A stretch of 10,241 nt of DNA from Haplosporangium gracile (lineage: Eukaryota > Mortierellomycota > Mortierellomycetes > Mortierellales > Mortierellaceae): assembly GCA_015499985.1 (NCBI GenBank), contig JAAAUF010001212.1, positions 1-10,241 of the forward strand, in the 5' to 3' direction. Shown piece after piece: positions 1-8,000 of this stretch. The notes under the pieces are model-generated. The model did not search any database, was not told the DNA's origin, and was given only the letters and a program-made list of their open reading frames with translations. A program made the position numbers and the translations under genes. Position 1 is the first letter of the stretch; each line of letters opens with the position of its first letter.

Positions 1-53
1 TTTTTTTTTGCCTGCTATTTTCTACGATCTTGAGCAGGCAAAAAAAAAAAAAA
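1..53. repeat. Perfect 16-bp inverted repeat (hairpin) with A/T-tract ends
   Basis: Arm 1 (1-16) is nine T followed by GCCTGCT. Arm 2 (33-48) is its exact reverse complement, AGCAGGC followed by A. The loop is 16 nt (17-32) and the A run continues to 53. The repeat touches the window edge, so the left arm may be longer. Further copies of GCCTGC lie at 68-73 and 134-139, each followed by a near-identical CGTTT/GGTTT. It could be a small fold-back element, the end of a larger element outside the window, or a bidirectional transcript-end structure. No target-site duplication can be judged from here. Confidence 0.75.
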
Positions 54-116
54 GAGGCTGACATTAGGCCTGCCGTTTAAATGCTTTTAAGGTTAACTTT
101 TTTGGTTTTTTTTTAA

Positions 117-672
117 AGGATTACTTTTTCGGAGCCTGCGGTTTTGTGCAAGACTTCCCTAGTGACTATCCATGTCTTATTAAGGGTGATGAAGAGGGAG
201 AGTATACATCAGCACTGGTATATATTTTACAGTGATATCAGCATAGATCCCCTACCTTCTTTCTCCTGTACATACTTCCGTCTACTGTATCTACTCATTT
301 CATTTTCCAGCACAATGGGCTATTAGTAAACCCAGAACGTTGCTTTAATCCACAAACCCTAAAGTCATGGCACAGATCTAAATCATACACCTTGAATGGG
401 TTATACCATAATATGCTAATAGGCATGAATTACATACTCTGGTTTGGCGCTCAAGTACTCCTTAACTACAAACAAGCATCAACAATGCGACCTCGAATTC
501 TAATGAAGCAAGGATTGAAAGAACCGATCGAAGGATCAAAAAGCAACGTCGCTATGAACACTCGGCTGCCGCGCTCGTTCTTGTCATAAGCATTAGCATA
601 TTAAGCACCGTGCTTCTTGTGTTTGCATATGTTCCACTCATTTGGGAAAACGTAATGCAGCATGCAAGGTAG
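117..672 (+). pseudogene. Possible membrane-protein gene remnant or last exons of a gene entering from the left
   Basis: Two open segments could be joined by one intron. The first (117-325) ends in a hydrophobic stretch; a donor GTAAAC lies at 326, a CTTAAC branch-like site at 461-466 and an AG at 475-476. Splicing 325 to 477 keeps the frame and runs to a TAG at 670-672. The second segment encodes a sequon (NAT), a highly basic stretch (RRIKKQRR) and one convincing transmembrane helix ending in PLIWENVMQHAR. A possible further donor (AAG/GTAGGC, 669) and acceptor (771-772) would replace the stop by a few residues. No start codon or full domain is visible. WENVM resembles WEAVM in the tetraspan gene at 4331-4843, so a decayed relative is conceivable. 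A chance open frame cannot be excluded. Confidence 0.22.
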
Positions 673-1399
673 GCACTCTAGACAATCTCGACCCGAATCT
701 GGCACTGGCACTCTCGCAAAGTAGAAAAAGTGGCACCAAAATGTGAAACTAAGAAAGTTGTTTGATTATCAGTGACATCATATTGCAATGACCATGATTG
801 CAATTGGCTTTCTACGCGTTAAGCTGTCTCGTTTTTTTTGGTCCTTCCTTTTATAATAAATTAAGAGAAAGAGACGTATACGGTAGACAAAGCTGTGTAT
901 GCCCTGAGGTAATAGAAGTCGAAAAGCAAACACCAACAAGCATGTGTATGTAGCAGTCCAACAGCAAAGAGGATGCACAACAGAATGACATTCCCACTGT
1001 GTCTCGGCCCTTTTCGACATCCTTTCCACCCTTATACCTTTTTTTTTTCTCGAAATCAGCCCACGGATACGGGTGGAGATTACTCTTTTTTGTTGTTTTG
1101 TTGATTATTTCCTCCCTGTTCCTTCTTCCCTCTTGTCCTTCCGCCCCGGTATTTCCACGCCGTCTGTCAGCACAACTGGAATGGAATGTCGTCAGTTCAG
1201 AAAAAAAAATTGACGCACGCACGAGCCGCCATGTGCTGTTGGTCCTTTTGACAAAGCAATTGAATTGTCGAGAGAAAGAGCCGTGATGTTATTGAATTAG
1301 GCCAACAACAACAGTCGATCAACTGGGTTCATGCGCACAATGCGCAATAGATGGCATAAAATGAAAACTGTTAGGGAGGTTTGAGGGAGAAGGGCTAGT
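673..1399. other. Intergenic DNA, no supportable gene
   Basis: Open frames here on both strands are low-complexity translations of A- and pyrimidine-rich DNA with no recognisable domain. Small sites seen: GAATG-A-CATTC (983-993), a TGACGCA half-site near 1211, and TGCGCA twice (1332-1337 and 1341-1346, period 9), each copy itself palindromic. These could be transcription-factor sites for the gene at 1679, but nothing in the sequence proves it. Confidence 0.5.
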
Positions 1400-1678
1400 T
1401 GGCCCATCTACTTTTCCCCCCCTTGTTCCCTCCTCGGCATTATTATTCTTCGTTTTTTTCTTATATTTCTTTTTCTTAACCATCTCCTTTTTCTCTCTTC
1501 TTTTCCTCTTTGCTCATCATCAGCTGCCTTTTTTTACGCCCACGTCCTGTCTCTTTCTTTCTTTCTTTTTCCCCTCTCGCGCTCCTTCCTTTCTTTCCTC
1601 CTTTTCTTCTAGTCTTCCTTCTCCCACCAACCCCCTTTTTTCCTTTTCAACAAAACACAACCCTTGCTTCATCCAGAG
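1400..1678 (+). promoter_or_regulatory. Pyrimidine-rich promoter/5' leader of the 382-aa tetraspan gene
   Basis: About 280 bp of strongly C/T-rich DNA (including CTTT repeats near 1553-1568) ends just before the ATG at 1679. A TATATTT at 1462-1468 is the only TATA-like element. No ATG occurs between about 1360 and 1679, so a scanning ribosome would meet the proposed start first. CT-rich blocks directly upstream of starts are typical of fungal promoters; the transcription start itself cannot be placed. Confidence 0.55.
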
Positions 1679-2827
1679 ATGCCATATGTTCGCTTCTTCA
1701 GATACATCGTCCCTCTCCAGATCACGACAGGGTTACTCAGTCTGGTCATAATCTTCATGCTCTTCGTCGCCCTCAAGATAGACGGCCCCCACATACCGCC
1801 ACCCGATCTCAACGGCAACAATGGCACCGTCACACCACCCCCGCCTAACAGTACCAACCAAACAACTATTCCAGAAGGAACCAGTGCCACGAGCAGTGAG
1901 GGTAACTTTCTGACCTACGAACAACTCTCCATCAGCATCCTAGTCGTCCTCGGATGTGTCATCTCGCTCTTAGCCCCTTACCGCCTAAAACCCAACTACC
2001 GGTTCTCAATGGTCTGGGTCATGAGTATCGCAGGACTGGTCGCGGGGATCTCACAGTTTATCATGATTGGTCTGAGGGGTGGATGTACGGCTGCATACTA
2101 CCAAGAACAGCAGTCGAGGTGTTCGATTCAATTGGTGGTGTCGACCATGGATATAGTGTGGGTCATCATGTTGCTTGTTGAGGGTGCGTTAAATTATCAG
2201 AGAAGTGTTGATAAAGATTTCCAGACGCGTTTGAGGGAGCAGGAGGAGGAAGGGTCTGAGAGGTGGAGGTGGAGTGTTACGAGTGTGGTGTATAATCCGG
2301 ATCTGGAGTTGGCTCAACGGCAGCAGCAGATTGAAGAAGAAAATCGGGAGACTTATGCAGTGGCTGCAGAGACTAGAGATGGAGAGCATGAGGATGGGGA
2401 AGGTAGCGATGATGACAGAGATATGGAGGAAGGCGATTTTGGGCAAGCAGCAGGAGAGTCCTCGACAGGAAGGAGGAGGGCTCCAAGGAGGTTGGTGATT
2501 CAGACACCAGTCGAGGTGGAACCATTGCCCAAATACAAACTCAAACCTGCAAGAGGACAACCTCGGATACATGACCTGGGAAACATGCCTCCTCCACCGT
2601 CGTCACCGTCGACCCCACCCCCACCGGTATCGCCTCTTGAACCGTTGTCTTCGCCTTTGTCTTTGTCTCCCGAAGGAGTATTGCCTTCAACGACGACGAC
2701 GATAACGATAAGCACAGGAGGAACGGATTCAGGAACAACAACAGGATCAGGAATTGGATCAGGAATTGGATCAGGGGCAGCAGAAGACACGATTCCTTCG
2801 TCCCTTCCCCCTTCCTATTCGGCCTAA
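1679..2827 (+). CDS. Four-helix (MARVEL-like topology) membrane protein with PY-motif tail, uncharacterised family
   Basis: Intronless, 382 residues from the first ATG (context gagATGcc); no known family recognised. Predicted helices lie at about 10-34, 83-99, 110-132 and 151-173. The loop between helices 1 and 2 has three N-glycosylation sequons (N48, N57, N60), so it should face outside, with the N-terminus and the long C-tail in the cytosol; the RLKPNYR loop fits the positive-inside rule. The loop between helices 3 and 4 has GGC-x3-YY and a C136-x11-C148 pair, a probable disulfide. The tail (174-382) is disordered: a Glu-rich coiled-coil-like stretch, an acidic block (234-253), RRRAPRR (265-271), LPKY (283-286), Pro/Ser/Thr runs, a GSGI repeat and a terminal PPSY (377-380). 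LPxY/PPxY motifs are known ligands of WW domains such as those of Rsp5. It is paralogous to the gene at 4331-4843. The exact function is unknown. Confidence 0.85.
   Translation: MPYVRFFRYIVPLQITTGLLSLVIIFMLFVALKIDGPHIPPPDLNGNNGTVTPPPPNSTNQTTIPEGTSATSSEGNFLTYEQLSISILVVLGCVISLLAPYRLKPNYRFSMVWVMSIAGLVAGISQFIMIGLRGGCTAAYYQEQQSRCSIQLVVSTMDIVWVIMLLVEGALNYQRSVDKDFQTRLREQEEEGSERWRWSVTSVVYNPDLELAQRQQQIEEENRETYAVAAETRDGEHEDGEGSDDDRDMEEGDFGQAAGESSTGRRRAPRRLVIQTPVEVEPLPKYKLKPARGQPRIHDLGNMPPPPSSPSTPPPPVSPLEPLSSPLSLSPEGVLPSTTTTITISTGGTDSGTTTGSGIGSGIGSGAAEDTIPSSLPPSYSA
2744..2775 (+). repeat. 12-bp in-frame tandem repeat in the tetraspan tail
   Basis: GGATCAGGAATT is repeated exactly twice (2744-2755, 2756-2767), followed by a partial third copy (2768-2775). 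It encodes the GSGI repeat in the disordered tail. Because the unit is a multiple of three, copy-number slippage would keep the frame. Confidence 0.85.
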
Positions 2828-3062
2828 GCGGTAAAACAAACAACAAACAAAAACCAGTGAATTATCGCATTACCTCACGCTCAGCGTAACAACAATAACG
2901 AGAATAACACACTCACCCTCCCAGTAATACGCTCACGCCCACGCCCATGCCCACACACTAATATATACATACCCAACAACAATTCCATGTCCCCCTCACC
3001 CATCTTCACTCTTACCATATCATAAGGAGATGACTGTACAGCCAGACAGGACGACAATAAGG

Positions 3063-3068
3063 AATAAA
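3063..3068 (+). terminator. Candidate poly(A) signal of the 382-aa tetraspan gene
   Basis: AATAAA lies 235 bp after the stop at 2825-2827, followed by an A run and a T-rich stretch. It is the first canonical AATAAA seen downstream, but the distance is long and a non-canonical nearer site is possible. Confidence 0.4.
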
Positions 3069-3597
3069 AAAAGTAATACTTCTTTTTAGATGCCAAGGCG
3101 TGTTATCGAGATATGGACTCTTCAGGATGTGTGGCAGTGCACTGTATCAAAGGTTCCCTCTTTTTACTATACGAAGGGAGAAAGAGGATGCTGTCTCTGG
3201 ATGATCTTAGTGTAATCAGATAGCGTTGCTTGGGAGAGGAGTGGAAATACGCCGCATCCTTTTTTCAACTAGTCGTCCCTTTCTCTCATTCTCTTATGCC
3301 AATCGATGTAAAAAGAATGCAAAAAAATTGAGCAATTATATAAGAATCATTCGTCTTTTTGTTTTCTACTACGGAAAGAAAAGATGCAGAGGTAGAGGCA
3401 AAAGGAAAGAGTGATTGAAGGATAAGTAGCTGGGACTGGATAGACTGGACACTCCTTCTACTCCCAGGAGGATGAATCTGTTTTGTTTTTACTGACAAAT
3501 ATTCGTTCGTACTGTCGACAAAAAGGCGTTTTTCTCACGTTTGGTGGCCATTACACGTGTACCATTCACACCAACCACTACAATTGAACAGCAACAT

Positions 3598-3625
3598 CAA
3601 ACAAACAAACAAACAAACAAACAAA
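3598..3625 (+). repeat. CAAA microsatellite, seven units
   Basis: Seven uninterrupted CAAA units, then TAAG. A simple tetranucleotide repeat in intergenic DNA, useful as a polymorphic marker; no coding role is supported. Confidence 0.95.
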
Positions 3626-3906
3626 TAAGCAAACCATACAAAAAACAGTATGCCTCCATCTCGCTCAAGTTCGAAAAGTGCACCCGTGCCTGGTTTTTCT
3701 TTCCTCATGTGGTCGGCTGCATAACAACCAACCTGTGTGAGTTTATCGACTCTATTTTTCGATGGCTTTTGCTTGCGCAGATAGTTGGGAGAGGAAAATC
3801 GATTTCGCGGAGTGTGCGTGTGTGGTGTGTTTGCCCTTCCTGTCGGATCATTTCCGTGCCTGTGTCCCTGAATATCACTATATATTTTGGAGCACAGTCC
3901 AAAGAA

Positions 3907-3930
3907 GGGAGGGGAAGGGAGGAGAGAGGG
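3907..3930 (+). other. G-rich tract, possible G-quadruplex
   Basis: Four runs of three or more G (3907-3909, 3911-3914, 3917-3919, 3928-3930) with loops of 1, 2 and 8 nt on the plus strand. The last loop exceeds the strict 1-7 nt rule by one. It lies about 400 bp upstream of the gene at 4331, in its promoter-proximal region. Confidence 0.4.
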
Positions 3931-4124
3931 CGTTATGAATGGAAGTAAGCAGCCATGCTGTCGGTATTAATGTAGTAATCCATTGTATCTCATAGTGTGG
4001 TGGGTCGCGCGTTCCATATGTGGCTCAATCTCAAAGTCACTTATGGTCTCCGCTCCACTTCCCAGTCGCGCTCGTGTGAAGAGTTGTATCATTCGGACCA
4101 AAGTCGACAAATCCCTCTGTAAGG

Positions 4125-4334
4125 ATGTTTCGCCGTTTCATGGGCAAATCCTTTTTTTTCATTCTGCTCTGCACTTCAGATCTGAGCTCCACAAAAAATG
4201 CCTCAGAGAATGTATCATGGCCCGCTAATGGTTACCATATAAAAAGCACATTCCTCTGCTACCTGATGGTCCTACTTTTTACTTTTTTCTTATCCATAAC
4301 CCACACCTACACGTACCACTCTATAGCAAGATGA
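4125..4334 (+). CDS. Small upstream open reading frame overlapping the next start codon by ATGA
   Basis: A 69-codon frame opens with an ATG that has A at -3 and ends with TGA at 4332-4334, inside the ATGATG that starts the following gene. The first residues (RRFMGKSFFFILLC) look like a signal peptide or membrane anchor, two sequons follow (NAS, NVS), and a second hydrophobic run is near the end. An internal ATG at 4266 gives a 22-residue uORF with the same stop. A TATA box lies inside this frame, so mRNAs started from it would carry at most the short version. It may be a leader peptide, a short secreted protein, or chance. Confidence 0.22.
   Translation: MFRRFMGKSFFFILLCTSDLSSTKNASENVSWPANGYHIKSTFLCYLMVLLFTFFLSITHTYTYHSIAR
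4238..4245 (+). promoter_or_regulatory. TATA box of the 170-aa tetraspan gene
   Basis: TATAAAAA lies 86-93 bp upstream of the ATG at 4331, a usual spacing for fungal genes with a short leader. The stretch between is pyrimidine-rich. The presence of a strong TATA suggests regulated rather than constitutive expression, which is inference. Confidence 0.55.
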
Positions 4335-4843
4335 TGTCCAACCACGAAAGAGTCCTCAGTACGGCCAAGCGTATCCAACTCCTCAGGATCGTTGTCTGTT
4401 TGGCAACAACCCTCAACATCGCCATTCTCTCAAGATCCCGCCAGTACCCAGCTCACGAGGAAGATGGAAAAGATGGGAGATACCCTGGATCTTCGTTCAT
4501 GACCACGCCACATATAGTTCTCAACGGCGGCGTTCTTCTAGGGACTGCGATCTTACTGAGATACCCTGACAGATGGAATCATGGGGTCCGCTTGCCGTTC
4601 GTGACAGCGGGGTGTATGTCGGGTCTGTTTGCGGCGTTGTTCCCGTTGATTGCGATTGTGAGCCATGGAGGATGTTCGTCGAGGTATTACGAGAAGGTAA
4701 CGGGTATTTGTGGGAGCCAGTTCTTTGCTGGATGGAGCACGTTGACGTGGGTTGCTGCTCTGTACTGGGAGGCCGTGATGTCGTATGAGGAGCAGCACCG
4801 TGCTAGCGTCTTGATGTCACATACGCCCCACTTTGAAAAATAA
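4331..4843 (+). CDS. Minimal four-helix membrane protein, paralogue of the 1679-2827 product
   Basis: Intronless, 170 residues, start context aagATG; a second ATG follows at once, so M1 or M2 could be used. Helices are predicted at about 17-34, 60-77, 88-110 and 130-152. From residue 87 to 152 it aligns without gaps to residues 108-173 of the larger paralogue (constant offset 21), about 19 of 66 identical: R87, G98, L99, GGC (113-115), Y119, Y120, C127, Q130, W140, V141, L144, E147 and Y152. The C115-x11-C127 pair is a likely disulfide in the loop after helix 3. Unlike the paralogue, it has no sequons in the first loop and its tail is only about 18 residues, with no PY motif. It looks like the bare core of the family. 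Function unknown; no known domain recognised. Confidence 0.82.
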   Translation: MMSNHERVLSTAKRIQLLRIVVCLATTLNIAILSRSRQYPAHEEDGKDGRYPGSSFMTTPHIVLNGGVLLGTAILLRYPDRWNHGVRLPFVTAGCMSGLFAALFPLIAIVSHGGCSSRYYEKVTGICGSQFFAGWSTLTWVAALYWEAVMSYEEQHRASVLMSHTPHFEK

Positions 4844-4844
4844 A
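4839..4844 (+). terminator. AATAAA overlapping the stop codon of the 170-aa gene
   Basis: The hexamer runs through the TAA stop (4841-4843) and is followed by further A and a T-rich stretch. If used, the 3' UTR would be only some tens of bases. The 248-bp gap to the importin start is compatible with such a compact end. Confidence 0.4.
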
Positions 4845-5091
4845 AAAGGTGTCTTTGTGAGTGTAAAGAGTGGCTTTTTTTGAACCCCCGTATCCTTACT
4901 TTTTTCGAGCCAGTCACTTTCAAGCGTCGTGATTTGATTTTTCTCTGTTTTGTGCAAAAAAAAAAAGTGGTGGCAACGAACACTCTTAGGCTCCAAAGGG
5001 GAAGAAATAAGCATTTTTTTTTTGTTTCTTTTCTTTTCGCCCCCATCCTTTCGCCCTTTACCTTTCTCTCCTCCGACTGATTCGTTTCGCC
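4845..5091 (+). promoter_or_regulatory. Promoter/5' leader of the importin gene
   Basis: Short gap with no convincing TATA box but an A11 run (4956-4966), a T10 run (5014-5023) and then a C/T-rich block ending at the ATG (gccATGg, a strong start context). No ATG is seen in the gap. Poly(dA:dT) tracts and a pyrimidine-rich leader fit a TATA-less housekeeping promoter with a nucleosome-depleted region. Confidence 0.55.
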
Positions 5092-8000
5092 ATGGACCAG
5101 GCCGTCTTCCAAACACTCACAGACACCCTGTCTGCCGACACCAACACCCGTCTCACCGCAGAGATGCGTCTCAAGGAGCTCCAGGTCAACCCAGGTACCA
5201 ACTCTACCTATCAGCTGTCAGCAATAACAACACAAAGGCGACAAGTCCAGGAGATAAATCTAGCCAAAGGAAAACAGCAGCAGGAATCGCGCGAGGCGGA
5301 AGACGACAAGCGATGCGGAAGTTAGGAGAGACCATTAGCGACGGGATCACTTACATCCAAGGAATAATAGATCATGGAATGAGTCTCACCTCTTGTCTCT
5401 CGTTCATCTGCCACTTACAAGCGAATCCATCCGCTGGAGGAATCACAAAAGCCTTTTCATTACACCTCAACAAATCAACAAAAGACTCACTCGACACCAC
5501 ACCCTTTGAACAAATAGAGTTCCCCATCAGTCTTATCAGACTCGCTCTTGCTCGGGAATGCAACATCTCACAGCGTCACTCGGCCGCCGTCCTCCTCAAG
5601 AGCTACGTCGATACTCAGTGGTCTGAGAAGAGCTCGCGCTTCACTGGACCTGAGCCTCCCGCAGAGGTATTTCAACAACAACTGGGTTTGCAGGAAATTG
5701 ATGGCAACGACTGGCGACTGACTTGACACGGGATGTTAATTGGTCTTATACGGGACAATTATATGGACATGAAATAGACCAAGGCTGTTGTTCGTGAGAT
5801 GGTCCTCGGAGGTTTGTCTGACCCCACCAACCGTATCCGCGCTTCCTGTGTAAGTCTATAGTTTTCGCTATGTATTATTGTGGCTGTGACACTCGCAACC
5901 ATATGACTCAATTAACACAGTTAGCTTCTCCTGGAACCATGTAGGCCTACGTTATTTCCAAGATCGCACATCACGACTGGCCTGAGCAGTGGACGAATCT
6001 CTTGGACGTCTTGGTTCGTCACCTCAAGGAGGGCTCCACGGACGAGGTTCATGGATCGATGAGAGTCTTGGCTGGTAAATGACTTTCTCGTGGTCATAGG
6101 ATTAGATGGACTGCAGGAACAAAAAATGCAAAAGGAGCAATGGAAGCATAAGAAGAACAAAGTCAAACTAACGCACTGTCGTTTGAAAACTAGAATTTGT
6201 CAACAAGGATATTACTCACGTCCAGTTGCCATTAGTCGCGCCTGTTCTCTTCCCCGAGCTCCTGCGCATCTTGATCTCGGAGCAGGTCTACCCTCATGCC
6301 ACCCGCTCGCGCTGCGCTTCCATCTTCCGCAATGCTGTTGAGATGTTGTACACCATTAAGGAGGAGCACCCAGAGGCTATCAAGACCTACCTCACACCCA
6401 TCATTGGACAGTGGATGGAGGCTTTTATCGTCATTTTGAACAAGCGCACCTCGGAAAACCCCGAGATTGAAGTTGGCGAGTGGGGTCTTAAGACCGAGAT
6501 TCTCAAGGTACATCCTACAATAATTTGATCCGCACCGGGAAACTCTGATTATTCTATAAATAATGTCGGGTTTACTAACAGCTCATTCTTGAAAACTTAT
6601 TCATACAGTGTATCAACCTTTCAATTCAAGGATTTCCCAAGTTGATGGCTCCATACCTTCTTCAGGTTCTTTCGGCTGTCTGGCAGGATGTTCTTCACCT
6701 GAGACTCAAGTACCTTTCAGAGCATGTCAACACCAACGACGGCACCGGGGAGACCTTCCAGGATTCGGACGGAGAAATCATTGGTTTCGAATCATTGCTC
6801 TTTGTTCAGTTCGAGTTCATTCAGATGGCATGCAGACGCCGCAAGGTCACCCAGGCCGCATTCATTGGACAGGATGGAAACTCTGGTATTCTTGCTGAGT
6901 TGGTCTGGAACACCTTGAATTACATGCAGATGACTGATGACCAGGCTGAGACTTGGATCTCCGATCCCAACCAGTTCATCGCCGACGAGGAGGACGATAG
7001 CTATTCGTTCAACGTCCGTATTGCTGCCGAGGATCTTTTGTTGACCTTGGTCGACAACTTTGAGGTTCAAACCTTGAACGCCTTGAACTTGAGTGTTCAG
7101 CAGGAGGCCAACAGCTCGGCCAACGAAAAGTCGAACGGAAACGTCAATTGGTGGAAGGCCCAAGAGTCGAGTCTTTTGGCTGTCGGTCTCTTGGCTGGTG
7201 ACCTGAGCGAGTCGATCAAGAGCGGCACTCAGACCCCCGTAGATGTTGCTGGACTTTTTGACCATATGGTTCTCCGCAACCTCTCCGAGCACGAGTTCCC
7301 CTTCCTGCAGGGCCGCTCCTTTGTCTTTGCCTCACAGTTTGCCTCAATTTTGCCCGCCAACCTCGCCTCCCAGTACGTCTCTGCTGCTGTTGAGGCCATT
7401 ATGAACTCTCCCTCAGCTGTCGTCAAGATCTCGGCTTTGAAGGCTTTGAACAACTTCAACCAGTACCTCGACAAGCAGTACATCATCCCTTACCAGCGCT
7501 CGATTCTCCAGGGCGTTGCACCCATGATAGAGGTTACCACTGAGGAGTCCTTGAGTTTGATTCTCCGCACCCTTATCACCACCTCCAAGGTACCTTGCAA
7601 TACCTTATATAAGTCTGTATGACAAGCGGCATTCTGAAGTATAAATTTGTGTTATTAACCCATGGGTCCGCATTATCCCTCATAGGTTGATGAGCAGGCT
7701 GCTGCAGAGCTGGAGCCCGTTTTGGGACCTCTGGTTTTGGACTCCTGGGTCAAGTACCCTGCCGACCATTTGATTTCGTTAGACATTATGGATCTCTTCG
7801 ATACTCTTGCTGCCAACAAGTTTATGCACCCTGCCTTGAACGCCAGGGCTATGCCTACTCTTGTCAACATGATCAACAACGAGAACCCTGATAAGGGCAT
7901 AGTCTCTTCTGCTATTGACATGCTCAAGGCGCTTGTCCAGGGTGCCGAAACTCTGCCTGCTGGATATGTTGCCCAGTTCTTCCCCAACCTCATGTCTGTC

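Larger units (their letters stand above)
2828..4230. other. Intergenic region between the two tetraspan genes
   Basis: About 1.4 kb without a supportable gene. The first 240 bp are the likely 3' UTR of the upstream gene, including short C-rich CGCCCA-type hexamer repeats near 2932-2955. Beyond that are a perfect palindrome CAGTGCACTG (3135-3144), a direct repeat GACTGGA-TA-GACTGGA (3434-3449), a CAAA microsatellite and a G-rich tract, the last two listed separately. The longest open frame (3541-3948, plus strand) has no ATG at its start and runs through the microsatellite, so it is not called. Confidence 0.5.

Noticed and set aside
851..1222. 123-codon minus-strand open frame
   Set aside because: Basic and low-complexity, no domain or homologous look, and its DNA is the complement of a pyrimidine-rich intergenic block.
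1510..1848. Plus-strand open frame overlapping the large tetraspan start in another frame
   Set aside because: Begins at a non-ATG codon and is a translation of the CT-rich leader; the tetraspan frame has helices and a paralogue.
2500..2790. Minus-strand Pro/Val/Asp-rich frame opposite the tetraspan tail
   Set aside because: Antisense shadow of the low-complexity tail, with no independent support.
3157..3187. CCTCTTT/AAAGAGG stem around a 17-nt loop
   Set aside because: Short purine/pyrimidine stem expected by chance in this composition.
3541..3948. 135-codon plus-strand open frame
   Set aside because: No ATG at its start, passes through the CAAA microsatellite, and shows no recognisable protein features.
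3985..4063. tRNA-like stretch: an A-box-like TAGTGTGGTGGGTCGCGC, a CCATA/TATGG stem, and GGTCTCCGCTCCACTTCCC resembling a B box
   Set aside because: The acceptor ends do not pair, the putative anticodon loop lacks U33 and the B box lacks the GTTCGA core. At best a degenerate tRNA-derived relic; likely chance.
4950..5726. 258-codon plus-strand frame covering the importin 5' end
   Set aside because: It is a fusion of leader, exon 1 in the wrong frame, intron 1 and exon 2 plus part of intron 2. Only the exon 2 part (5518-5666) matches the importin family.
6792..7292. 166-codon minus-strand frame opposite importin exon 6
   Set aside because: Antisense shadow of a confidently assigned exon.
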